Part shown: positions 12,561 to 24,920 of the stretch, piece after piece | How the letters are laid out: the number at the start of each line of letters is the position of its first letter | How positions within the stretch are numbered: position 1 is the stretch's first letter | From: Pelobates cultripes | Lineage: Eukaryota > Chordata > Amphibia > Anura > Pelobatidae | Assembly (NCBI GenBank): GCA_933207985.1 | Contig: OW240912.1 | Span: 107,069,273 to 107,133,272 of the forward strand | DNA length: 64,000 bases | Reading direction: 5' to 3' | The notes under the pieces: generated by a model | Databases searched by the model: none | What the model saw: the letters and a program-made list of their open reading frames with translations, nothing else | What the model was told of the DNA's origin: nothing | Program-made: the position numbers and the translations under genes

Positions 12561-12799
12561 GAATAAATGTGTTTGGAAAGCATCTATATAATAAGATACA
12601 TTGTTCTTGTTCGAAATCACATTTTAGTTGCATACAATTTTATTAGTAAGTCACCTAATAATTGAATAGCCCCGCCCCTGGTCACACACTTCTCACACTC
12701 CTAAAATTAAAGTTTCTCGCTCTGCCCATTTGAAATGTTGTAAAATACGATACAATAATCTTCAGATCATCAGCGCTAATCCCCTATCCAGACCATTAC

Positions 12800-12892
12800 C
12801 CACAGTGGTTACCAAACCAGTCCTCAAGGCACCCCCACAAGTCCAGGATTTAGGGATTACCCAGTTGTGTCTAAGGTGTTTTTAGAAAAAGA
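12800..12892. repeat. One arm of a foldback repeat
   Basis: It contains GTCCAGGATTTAGGGATTAC followed by TTGTGTCTAAGG and a TTTTTAGAAA stretch. The same arm and its inverted partner form the hairpin at 21409-21507; here only one arm is present. Copies are near 38825 and 58815. Confidence 0.65.
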
Positions 12893-14290
12893 AAAAAAAA
12901 ACAGTTTCTTTTTATGAATAATATTAAGAGATAAAAGCGGGGGGGGGGAGGGAGGGGACACCCCAACACACAATACTACAAAACAACCTTTTACAAATGG
13001 CACAAGCAGTCTAACCACATGCAGCCCTAATTAGACAGACTTTGAGGTAGGCACATATTTCCAGTTGCACAACTGCAGTAAGAGGTAAACATCCCATGCA
13101 TCTCTGTACACACATTGAGTTGCCATAGCATGAGCAAACACACACAATTTCCACTAGGCATGCACATGTAGTCTGCCACACACCATAGTGCACATAGAAT
13201 ATGGACATAGACAAAGTTATGGAAGACACCAATTTCAAACCCAACATTCATAGAATTTGAATAAAGTGGTTGTTGATCTTTATTTATGCTTTGGAGTAGG
13301 GCACTGTTTTTAAAAATATATATTTTATTCTATTTATTCCAATCACTTTTGTGACCACGTTTCCAATCCTATCAAGCAAGGGCATAGCAGAGAATGAGAG
13401 AAGCAAAAATGTGTCATAGTGTTGAAGGATTACTGACTTCAAAGCAGGGGTCACAGAAGGTGAGCTGACACACCATAACCCCGCTCTGATATCAGCGTGC
13501 ATCCAGCTCTGCTGCCGGTTCACCCTGACATCCCCTGTTCCCTGAGCTCATATAGACCAGAACTGACAGTTACACGCATAATCCTGACATGACACCAAAG
13601 GGAGAAGGGACCAGAGGTAACAGAGATGTGCGCTCAAAATAACAAATTACGGGTTAATGCATAGGAATGATATGGAGGGGGGATATCAAAGCAGAACAAG
13701 AGCCTTCAATGAGCTACAATCAAGTGGGGCAAGAGTATTTTTGTATTTATAACAAAAATTTCCTGTATTATGTTTCTTGTTGACTTTATCATTCTATACT
13801 ATCCAAGAAAAGAGGTGGAAAGCATCGCACAGACCACTTTCTTACACATTAGAAATTGTGGCAGGGTTCTCACTTAGAGTCCATTTGCAGATACCAATAT
13901 AATCAGGTCACAGGTGATTCATTAGGTATTGATACTTGGTATCAGCCTATTTTTCTGTCATAGATAATGCCTGTTTCTGTCGCACTGTTGATGTGTCTGT
14001 CAAATGATAGCATGTCAGCTGCCTGTGTGTCAAAATGATTATGTACATGTTAAACTCTTGCACTGCCAGAGGCAAAACCTTTTGGGCCTGTTTCTCTCTG
14101 ACATTAAAATGATTTAACCTTGATGAATATCTGACAAGTTTTCAGAACATGGATTCTGTATGATTATAAATTAATTGCGAAGATAGAGGCTAGGTGGATG
14201 TCACTATACGTATCCCGCATGTTATTATGCAACTTATAAAGGATCAGTGTATTATGTAGCACAGAACAACTATTAAAATACACACAGGAC
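12893..14290. other. Non-coding stretch, no gene recognised
   Basis: Contains a poly-G tract near 12940 that varies in length between copies, and otherwise unremarkable AT-rich sequence. Overlapping short minus-strand frames at 13011-13251 look like chance. Confidence 0.5.
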
Positions 14291-14438
14291 TAATAAAAAA
14301 ACAAATATATATATTTATTTATAAACTATTTTACCAGGATGGATACATTAAGATTTCTATCGTTTTCAAGCATGCCCTGGGTCCACAAAACATTGCATTG
14401 TTACAATAGTATACAATATTACAAAACAACAATAAACA

Positions 14439-14483
<45 letters not shown>

Positions 14484-14605
14484 TATATATATAGTTTGTG
14501 CAATGTATTTTTGTAATATTGTATACTACGTGGTATACTATATATATATATATATGTTTTTATATATATATACATACACACATATATAAATTTAATACAT
14601 AACAG
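14291..14605. repeat. AT/AC-rich microsatellite cluster
   Basis: Several (AT)n runs with short (AC)n insets surround a near-palindromic segment: GTATACAATATTACAAAA near 14410 and its inverse, TTTTTGTAATATTGTATAC, near 14509. Run lengths differ between copies (40315-40640, 60305-60619), as expected for slippage. Confidence 0.85.
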
Positions 14606-14898
14606 GTAACAAATATATTCAACCATGACAGGTGCATTCTGCGCTGAGGTATATTGCCATAGATCTCTTAAAAGATTTTAAATTGAATGAAGATTTGACC
14701 GCAGGGGGGGATTTTTCAGCTTGTGCCGATATTTTTCTTTTGAGATTCAGAATACACTGCAATACCGGCGCCGGCAAGTAGCTGGCGCTGTGTGTGGAGA
14801 GAGACAGGGATAGGAAGCGACATCCCTGCTTCTCTCTACTGACTGAATCTGCAGGGGAGCAGCACAGAGAGCAGCCAGCAACTCCCAGACTGCAGAGA
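14606..14898. other. Short non-coding stretch
   Basis: Mixed sequence leading into the minisatellite, with a G run at 14704. I see no gene. Contig 2 ends inside the equivalent of this stretch. Confidence 0.5.
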
Positions 14899-15110
14899 CA
14901 GCCTACAGATAAGGTAAGCAAGGCATAGGGGGGGCAGCCTACAGATCAAGTAAGTGAGGGATGGGGGGCAGACGACAGATCAGGTAAATGAGGGATAGGG
15001 GGGCAGCCTACAGATCCCGTAAGTGAGGGATGGGGGGCAGCTTACAGATCAGGTAAGTGATGGCTGGGGGCAGCCTACAGATCAGGTAAGTGAGGCAGCT
15101 TATAGGAAGG
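14899..15110 (+). repeat. 33-36 bp minisatellite containing splice-donor-like motifs
   Basis: Six units begin at 14899, 14935, 14969, 15004, 15038 and 15071. Each starts CAGCCTACAGAT or a close variant. Five of the six contain GTAAG, and the last two contain CAGGTAAGTGA, a consensus 5' splice site. Contig 2 breaks just before this array. The copy in contig 3 is at 60913-61124. Confidence 0.85.
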
Positions 15111-16720
15111 GTCAGAAAGGAGCAGGAAGGTAAGTAGAAGGAGCAGAAAGGAGAAGGAGCAGAAATCAGCTGGAAGGGACATTAAAGAAACACTATAGGG
15201 TCCGGAATACAAACATGTATTCCTGACCTTATAGTGCAAACACCACCATTTAGGTGGCTAGCCACCTTAAAAGTGAATAAAACTCACCTTACTTCCAGCG
15301 CCACTCGGGTCTGCCGGTTCTGGCCCCACCCTGCGTTTTAATCAATGCATCTCTATGAGGAAAATTCAGCGTCCCCATGCAGAGCGTGGAGACGCTGAAC
15401 GGCACTGCTGCCTACTGTGCAGCACTGAGCCAGGAGGCACCTCCAGTGGCCATCTGAGGAGTGGCCATTTGGAGATTTCCCTAGGGGCAATGTAAACACT
15501 GCCAGTATTTGCAGTAAAATGTGTGAAGGCAATGATTATACTCACCAGAACAACTACATTAAGCTGTAAGTTGTTCTGGTGACTATAGTGTCCCTTTAAG
15601 GAGCAGAAAGTGTCAGCAATGATCTGTAAGGGGCAGCAAGGAACAGAAAGGAGCTGGAAGGGGCAGAAGAAGCACAAAGGTAAAGTAGGAGAAGGAGCAG
15701 AAAGTAACAGAAATGGGCAGGAATGGTCTTCAAGTAGCAGAAAAGGGCAGCAAGGAGTACAACGGTAAAGTAGCCGAAATAATCAGTAGGAGCACAAAGG
15801 TAAAGTAGGATAAGGAGCAGAAAGGAACAGCAAGGAGCAGAAAGGGGCAGCAATGAGCTGGAAGAGGCAGAAGGAGCACAGAGGTAAAGGAGAAGAATGG
15901 AACAGAAATAAGCAGAAGGGTCAGCAAGGAGCAGGAAGGGTCAGCAAGGAGCAGAAAGGGTCAGCAAGGAGCAAGAAGGGACAGAAGAAGCACAAAGGTA
16001 AAGGAGCAGAAAGAATCAGAAGTTGCACAAAGGTAAAATAGGAGAAGGGTCAGCAAGGAGCAGAAAGGGTCAGCACGTAGCTGAAAGGGTCAGCAAGGAG
16101 CAAGAAGGGACAGAAGAAGCACAAAGGTAAAAGAGCAGAAAGAATCAGAAGGAGCACAAATGTAACATAGAAAAAGGAGCAGGAAGGGACGGAAGAAGCA
16201 GAAAGAATCAGAAGTATCACAAAGGTAAAGTAGGAGAAGAAGAGAAAGTTGCAGGAATGGACAGTAAGGAGCAGAAAGGGACAGAAGGAGCACAAAGGTA
16301 AAGTAGGAGAAGGCACAGAAAGGGTCAACAAGGAGCTGGAAAGGGCAGCAAAAAACAGAAAGGGTCCGCAAGGAGCTGGAAGGGGCAGAAGGAGTAGGAA
16401 GGATCAGCAAGGAGCTGGAAGGGGCAGAGGAAGCACAAAGGTAAAGTAGGAGAAGGAGCAGAAATGAGCAGGAAGGGTCAGCAAAGAGCAGTAAGGGGAA
16501 GCGAGGAGCTGAAAGGGACAGAAGAAGCACAAAGGTAAAGTAGGAGAAGGAGCACAAAGGATCAGAAATAAGTAGGAAGCGTCTGCAAGTAGCAGAAAGG
16601 GTCAGCAAGGAGCAGAAGGTAGCAAAAGTAGCAGAAAGGGATCAGAAACAGAAAGGAGCAGAAGGGCGCAAAAGAAGCTGAAAGGTGAAGGAGCCAAGAG
16701 GGGAGAAGACAGTGTCAAAA
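15111..16720 (+). repeat. Purine-rich degenerate minisatellite
   Basis: About 1.2 kb of variant units such as AGGAGCAGAAAGGGTCAGCA and GAAGCACAAAGGTAAAGTAG, almost all purine on the plus strand. The unit of about 15 bp is organised into longer irregular blocks. It is interrupted by a TTAA-flanked element at 15182-15599. Long open frames on both strands here come from the repeat pattern, not from genes. Contig 3 breaks inside the array at 62431. Confidence 0.85.
15182..15599. mobile_element. TTAA-flanked miniature element, 418 bp with flanks
   Basis: TTAA lies at both edges (15182-15185, 15596-15599). The ends are inverted repeats: AAGAAACACTATAG on the left, and CTATAGTGTCCCTT on the right. 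A 13 bp hairpin (CACCAGAACAACT and its inverse) sits just inside the right end. TTAA target duplications are typical of piggyBac-type elements, and there is no transposase. It interrupts the purine-rich minisatellite. The copy is at 61196-61613. Confidence 0.8.
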
Positions 16721-17350
16721 TAAAAAGAAGACTGTGTCAAATGAAGGAAAAGAAAAGAAGATTGGAGCAGGTAGGACAAGTGAAGTGATCCCTACACTTC
16801 ATTCTGGACACCATCACAAGGCTTTGGTCCCTGGGCCTGGCAGGAAAACATTGGACCTTCTCATCTTCCCAGGTAAAAAAAATATCAGTGTTAATGTGTT
16901 CACTTTTATTTACTAAGTGTCAGGAAGCACAGAGTGCCGTTAGTAGGGGTGCCGCAGATTGGTCAGCTGGCACTCTAAGCCAATCACTAGATCCCCATTC
17001 ATAAAAAAGTTTAAAAAATGTATGAACCGGGAACTAGCAATTGACTTAGAGCGTCAGCTGACCACTCTAGCCAATCAGCGGCACCCATGCCTGACGTCAA
17101 TCTACACTTCCTGGAGATCTGGAGCAGGAGGAAGCCTTTGGGTTTAAACCATGTGAGAGCGGTTTAACCCCTTAAAGGAAAGAGAGTGCCCAGGGGCCTC
17201 CTGGCATCATAGCATTTTAATTTAAATGAAGTTGTTAATGTAACCAGAAACACTATAGTTCCTTTAAGCAAATTAAAGGAACATTCTGGTTACATGTATT
17301 CCTGAGACCATAGTTGTAAAAACACTATTTACGTATCCTGCTACACCCTA
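16721..17350. repeat. Miniature-element fragments, no gene
   Basis: Contains GAGCGTCAGCTGACCACTCT followed by CCAATCAGCGGC (shared with 12500-12535) and, at 17200-17300, a stretch with CACTATAGTTCCTTTAA and a following TTAAAGGAACATT. These are ends of the TTAA-type family. This sequence occurs only in contig 1. Confidence 0.5.
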
Positions 17351-17839
17351 ATGGGTGTCCTGTTTTTTTATTTCCAAAATCTGGTCACCCTGGCTTTATG
17401 TGATAATGACTATGCCCCTCCCCTTCATGACACTGCCAAAAAGGGCCAAGCATGGATGCCATTACAATTATGCCCCGCCCCCATGGAAAAATTCCTGTGT
17501 CCCTGAGGTTATTCCATAATTGCGGTGCTCTGTAGGAAAAGGAGGATTGAGCCACTTTATTTTTTATTGCGGTATGCTAAATAATAAGTACTGGATCGGA
17601 GGTTATAGGAGGTGGGAAGAGCTGGGGAGAGCATTCTACTCATGTAGAGTGGGAGCTTCCCAGAAACGCTCTAATGCAAGGCTGGATAGATGAAGAGTGC
17701 GTCGGGATTTCAGCGACAGCCAGTTTAGCTCTTTTAACATGTCACAGTGGTGGGTAAAGTAATTACATTCTAGTACAAAGTGGCAGAAAGTATTATATAA
17801 TGTATTAAGTTTATTAAGGTGGGTTTGTGGTAACTGTGC
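17351..17839. other. Non-coding, possibly LINE-associated
   Basis: No open frame. The sequence runs into the LINE endonuclease fragment at 17840 without a visible break, so part of it may belong to the same old insertion. Confidence 0.35.
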
Positions 17840-18352
17840 TTACACTACATCCCCATAATCAATGACCAGCATTAGCATTTGCAAATTCCAAGCACGCAAG
17901 ACCTCGGACTGAAAAAATGCAACTGCAAAGTCTAGATCTGGTATTAGACCTAATCTGTGCCATGGTATGTTCTTGAGCACACTTAAAAAGGATTCAAGAT
18001 TACATTTTTTGAAAGACCTGGTGATTATAATCTTGGGAGGGACCTTTATTTTGCGTATGCAGTAAACTAGACAGTGGTCACCAAAACTGTTAGGGAGAAT
18101 GCCCGCCTCCTGGTTTCTGTCAGGAAAACTGGAGAGAATCCAATATAGCAAGTTATGGTTCTGGTTTTTAATATTAATGCAAGTTGGGGAGGAAATTAAT
18201 TGTGTTAGCTTCAAAGTCTTAAACAGCGTACATGATTTATTATTTTTAGGATTCAGCCAATCAATATTAAAATCTCCAAAAACCAACAGTTCACTTTTTT
18301 GGTTTTGAGCTACAGTTTCACTAAGTAGGCAAAGAGGAACAACAAGTGACAT
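17840..18352 (-). pseudogene. Non-LTR retrotransposon (LINE) endonuclease fragment
   Basis: This 170-codon open stretch matches the C-terminal half of an apurinic-type endonuclease, the enzyme that nicks target DNA for LINE insertion. Diagnostic motifs are VFGDFNIDW (residues 24-32) and a C-terminal FGDHCLVYC (residues 90-98), where D92 and H93 correspond to the conserved Asp-His of the active site. In the usual LLD motif the aspartate appears to be tyrosine (LLYWIL, residues 68-73). The N-terminal part of the domain and the whole reverse transcriptase are absent. It is a dead fragment, and I cannot name the clade with confidence. Confidence 0.75.
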
Positions 18353-20685
<2,333 letters not shown>

Positions 20686-20960
20686 TTAAAGGGACACTAT
20701 AGGCACCTAGATCACTTCATCTCAATGAAGTGGTCTGTGTGCCATGCTCCTTTAGTTTTAGCCCTTTAAAACATTGCTATTTTGCAGCACTGAAATAGCA
20801 GAGTACAATGCGGCTCTTTTAATCAAATGGTCTTTAGAGACTGATTGGCACAGTGTGGTATTTTGGTGAGCGTGCATTCTAGCGTTGCAATGTTTTTCTA
20901 TGGGAAACCAAAGAAAGACATACAGCATGTTTATACGAAACCTTACAGCTTAATACACCT
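20686..20960 (+). mobile_element. Partial TTAA-type miniature element
   Basis: It starts TTAAAGGGACACTATAGG, the same inverted end as the elements at 15182 and 36048, followed by a hairpin around ATCACTTCATCTCAATGAAG. No matching right end is found, so it is truncated and its right limit is approximate. Confidence 0.65.
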
Positions 20961-21408
20961 GTCAACTATTCAGACTTGCCTTTCCATAACCTTCACCTTG
21001 TAATCCAAAAATGAAGATGTAGTGAGTAAATCACAAGTTAGAATGTTCTTATGTTGATAATGTTTTCTGACCTCAGTGGTGTTACTGGCAGCGAAATGGT
21101 TCGTTAATTTTGGATTGTGATTGCTTTTAAAATAGACCGGCACTAGACTGAAATTTACCTCTACGTCTATTTGTTATATACATTATGTGGCATATCCTTG
21201 ACTCATTCAGGGTTATTTACTGAAGTGAGAATTGTCAGAAACGCAAAGTATTTTCAAATGCAAGGCCAAAACAGACAAACTAGAAAAATTCTCCAAACTA
21301 GCTATGCTTCTAGTTTAATTTTAAAATTTACTTAGAATTTATTTTGAATTGCTTGCAATTCTCACTTTATTGCAGTGGCTCCCAACACAGTCATCAAGTA
21401 TCCCCTTA
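20961..21408. other. Non-coding, nothing recognised
   Basis: AT-rich sequence without a gene or a recognisable element. Confidence 0.4.
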
Positions 21409-21507
21409 CAGTCCAGGATTTAGGGATTGCCCCATTGTGTCTAAGGTGTTTTTAGAAAGAAAAAAAACTCTTTAGACACAACAGGGTAATCCCTAAATTC
21501 TGGACTG
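21409..21507. repeat. Foldback (hairpin) element
   Basis: The left arm (21409-21444) and right arm (21471-21507) are near-perfect inverted copies of about 36 bp. Both contain the CAGTCCAG...TTTAGGGATT and TTGTGTCTAA motifs, around a loop of about 26 bases. The same arm occurs singly at 12837. It is consistent with a small non-autonomous DNA element. Confidence 0.8.
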
Positions 21508-22074
21508 CTAGGGGGTACTTCAGGATTGGGTTAGGAACCCCTTCTTTAGTGAATAACCACATTAAAATTTGATTATATATTTTCTTACAAGACAAAAAAT
21601 GTAGGTGGCAGTGGTGCAATTCAATCACCAGGCCTGGCAAACACTACCCCGCGGGAGGGAATTGTTTTAAGTCCCACTCTACATGAGGATCATCATCTAA
21701 TTAAAAAAATAGGGTCGTCATTGCCTAGAAAGCAAACGGCATGTTATATCTATCTCCTCAAAATATCTACACCAGCAAGGGAGTCAGTGATAATAGCTTC
21801 GCTAGTTAAATCAAGTAATTTGACCAAGGAATTGACTACCTCTGAAAGTTATTCTGACAAGACCTTTGCGAGTATCCTGACCACATTGGGCCTGGTGATG
21901 ACAATTACGACGGACCTAATTACAGAATCTTATCAGCAGAAAACATTAAAACAGTTATACCTCCCAATTGTCATGTATCTGGTGGAGGCAGTGGTGTATA
22001 TTGGTTTTGTGCTGCTCAAGGCATGACAAAACCCAGGCACCCCCCCCTCTCTAAATTTCACTTCCTTTTAAAAA
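21508..22074. other. Non-coding, nothing recognised
   Basis: A 101-codon open stretch at 21721-22026 on the plus strand shows no recognisable domain; its hydrophobic C-terminus is not enough to call a gene. Confidence 0.4.
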
Positions 22075-22581
22075 CCAACAAGCTCTTTGCCTGACAGACA
22101 GACACCTTCACTGATGCATACACTGACATACACTCACTGACAGATACACAGTCATTGTCACACACACTGTTTAACCAACACACACTTTCACTGAAACATA
22201 CACAGTCACTGACAGACACACATACACATTCACCAATAAATACACATACACACTCACTGACAGACACGCATTCATTGACAGATACCCATACACACTCGCT
22301 GACAAGACAAATACACACTCATTGACAGATGCACACTCACTCAGTGTCAGACACACACACTGTGACACACATGTATTCACTGATAGACACAGACTGACAA
22401 ACACACATGCATACACAAACACACTCACTGACAGACACATATACACTCAGTGTCAGACACACACATTCGCTAAGGGAATACACATTGACAAATACACTCT
22501 CAGTGACAGACATGCATACACACACTGACAGACACACATGGACAGACATACACACTCACTAACAGACAGACACACTCTCAC
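22075..22581. repeat. CACTCACTGACAGACAC minisatellite, left part
   Basis: Degenerate units of CACTCACTGACAGACACA. The hAT-like element at 22582 is inserted in it, and the array appears to resume at 63652 in contig 4. The flank just before the element is ACTCTCAC (22574-22581). Confidence 0.85.
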
Positions 22582-23840
22582 TAGTGATGTACCGAACGGT
22601 TCCTGGCGAACATAGCATGTTCGCGTTCGCCACGGCGTGCGAACATATGCGCGGTTCGACCCGCCCCCTATTCGTCATCATTGAGTAAACTTTGACCCTG
22701 TACCTCACAGTCAGCAGACACATTCCAGCCAATTAGCAGCACACCCTCCCTAGCAGACCCTCCCACCTCCTGGACAGCATCCATTTTAGATTCATTCTCA
22801 AGCTGCATGCTTAGTAAGAGGAGGGAAAGTGTAGCTGCTGTTCATAAGATAGGGAAAAGCATAGCTAGGTTAGGGATAAGGGTATGCTTTTTTTGGATTT
22901 TTTTTTTCTATCTAATGTAAATGCACTTAGTTGTCTGCCACTGCTGCCAGCTTCTGTGTCAGGCTCACAGTGCCCATTTCCCCAGTCAGTGCCACCAATT
23001 ACATCTGGTGTCACAATAGCTTGGATTTAAAAACAAAAAACTTTTTCACTGTTATAGATTGAATAGCAGTCAGTTGTCTGCCACTGCTGCCAGCTTCTGT
23101 CAGGCTCACAGTGCATACTGTGCCCATTTCCCCAGTCAGTGCCACCAATTACATCTGGTGTCACAATAGCTTGGATTTAAAAACAAAAAAACTTTTTCAC
23201 TGTTATAGATTGAATAGCAGTCAGTTGTCTGCCACTGCTGCCAGCTTCTGTGTCAGGCTCACAGTGCATGCTGTGCCCATTTCCCCAGTCAGTGCCACCA
23301 CTTAGATCTGGTGACACAAAGCTTGGATTTAAAAAAACAAAACACTTTTTTCACTGTTATATATTGAATAGCAGTCAGGTATTAGCCAGCGGGTTATTAT
23401 GCGGCTAACGGTGGATCGCTGACAAGTGCCACTAATTAGATCCTGTGTCACAATAGCTTGGATTTAAAACAAAAAACTTTTTTCACTGTTATAGATTGAA
23501 TAGCAGTCAGTGTCCTTAAAGCAGGTGTGATGCGCTAACAGTGGATAAGCTACGGCAAGTGCCACTAATTAGATCTGGTGTCACAATAGTTTGGATTTAA
23601 AAGAAAACAAAAACTTTTCACTGTTATAGATTGAATAGCAGTCAGTGTCCTTAAAGCGGGTGTGTTACGCTAACAGTGGATACGGTGACCAGTGCCACCA
23701 CTTAGATCTGGTGACACAAAGCTTGGATTTAAAAAACAAAACTTTTTTCACTGTTATAGATTGAATAGCAGTCAGTGTCCTTAAAGCGGGTGTGTTACGC
23801 TAACAGTGGATACGCTGACAAGTGCCACTAATTAGATCAG
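22582..23840. mobile_element. hAT-like composite element, left half
   Basis: The left end reads TAGTGATGTACCGAAC. The inverted partner CGAAC-type end is at 63651 in contig 4 (TAGTGATGTCGCGAAC on the opposite strand), and both ends are flanked by ACTCTCAC. An 8 bp target duplication and a YARNGRTG-like end fit the hAT group. Contents: a GTTCGC-rich palindromic start, a unique stretch to about 22900, then tandem repeats into the assembly gap. No transposase is seen. Confidence 0.75.
22931..23840 (+). repeat. Internal 115-150 bp tandem repeats
   Basis: At least seven units share a core: GTCACAATAGCTTGGATTTA, then an A-rich stretch, CTTTTTTCACTGTTATAGA and TTGAATAGCAGTCAG. The first three carry a TTGTCTGCCACTGCTGCCAG insert (starts 22931, 23074, 23225). 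Later ones carry GTCCTTAAAGCGGGTGTG instead. The array runs into the N gap. Confidence 0.9.
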
Positions 23841-23940
23841 NNNNNNNNNNNNNNNNNNNNNNNNNNNNNNNNNNNNNNNNNNNNNNNNNNNNNNNNNNNN
23901 NNNNNNNNNNNNNNNNNNNNNNNNNNNNNNNNNNNNNNNN
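23841..23940. other. Assembly gap (100 N)
   Basis: Exactly 100 N, usually a placeholder for unknown length. Left of it is a tandem repeat; right of it begins the duplicated block. Confidence 0.98.
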
Positions 23941-24012
23941 AGGAAATATAGAATGCGGAACACACACAGGATTATTCGCTTAAAGTGAGAATTCAAAGTT
24001 AATTTCAAATTT

Positions 24013-24205
24013 TATTAAGACACGGAGGCTCCTATTATGCTGCACTCTTTCTTTATTTCCCTCAGCAGCAAAGAAAAAAACTTTATAAACATAACCAATG
24101 ATAACATTAACAGTCTCAGGTGTATTCTTCCCAGTAACAGGGACAGCCAATCAGGATCCACTTCTCCAGCATAATAGGCTCTGTCAACCAATCCTGTTCC
24201 TCTTT
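24013..24205 (+). repeat. DIRS left inverted terminal repeat
   Basis: About 190 bp, inverted relative to 29695-29890 with only a few mismatches. It begins TATTAAGACACGGAGG. The CACGGA near its start pairs with TCCGTG at the right end. Confidence 0.9.
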
Positions 24206-24920
24206 CTTTGCTGCTCCCTCAGTTAAGTATATCTGATCCCTCAGGCTCCTTAACTGTGGGATTACTTTATATTATATTGTAATATATATTATATTGTATT
24301 ATAGTATATTGTATTATATTATAGTATATTATAGTAGTATATTATTATATTATTGTTACATTACACTGTTACATTCTTTTATTTGATGTCTTAATTGATT
24401 TTATTAGCTTTGTCTTTATTACCTAACTTGACTTTTCATGACCTCTGCGCCCCTTTAAGGCCCCCCCGCTCCAGCCGGTCGCCTCCCGGAACCTAATTTA
24501 CAGGGTTCGGGGACGTCGGCTGGAGCCGCATCCGGCGCTTTGCGCCCCCCCCCGCCTTTTCACTTCTTCACGCCATGACCGGCCGCCACCCACAGAGCTC
24601 ACTGAGCTCGGATGCCGGCGAGCATAGCTTACCAATTTTCTTCTCCTCAGTACCGCTCGCGGTGGCCATTTTTCTTGCTTCCCGCGCTCGGCATGTAGTT
24701 CCACCCCCAACTACCGGACCTCGGAGTTGGGTTAAAGCTACAGTGGCGGTCAGACGGCTCCTTGCCCCCTCCTTACCCTTTCTTTTGTTGCTGTAATTGT
24801 TTTTGTGAGTACTTTGTTTTCTCTCATAAAGGTATATTACCCCTTTTCTCTTTGGGTTAATCAACCCATTTTAGGTCAGCTCAGTACACTTATTTGTGGT
24901 GCCAGTGTTATACACCCAAT
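24206..24920 (+). other. DIRS leader region
   Basis: An AT-rich run (24262-24370) is followed by a GC-rich stretch with C tracts and then the gag start. Compared with copy B, about 55 bases forming a hairpin are missing between GATGCCGGC and GAGCATAG near 24620. It probably holds the promoter and 5' untranslated region, but no specific box can be assigned. Confidence 0.55.

Larger units (their letters stand above)
2101..16417. repeat. Large duplicated block, copy 1
   Basis: This block is repeated nearly base for base in contig 3 (42139-62431, shifted by exactly 46014 over most of the part right of the DIRS site) and in contig 2 (23941-40929). It differs mainly by insertions: copy 1 lacks the DIRS element and the TTAA-flanked element of contig 2. 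Single-base differences are scattered. It could be haplotype copies or a recent segmental duplication. Confidence 0.95.

Noticed and set aside
15596..16608. Several overlapping minus-strand frames rich in Leu, Ser, Phe and Cys, resembling membrane proteins
   Set aside because: They arise from the complement of the purine-rich minisatellite, in several frames at once, with no domain.
22058..22555. Minus-strand frames of repeating CVSVSECV
   Set aside because: Translation of the CACTCACTGACAGACAC minisatellite, not a protein.
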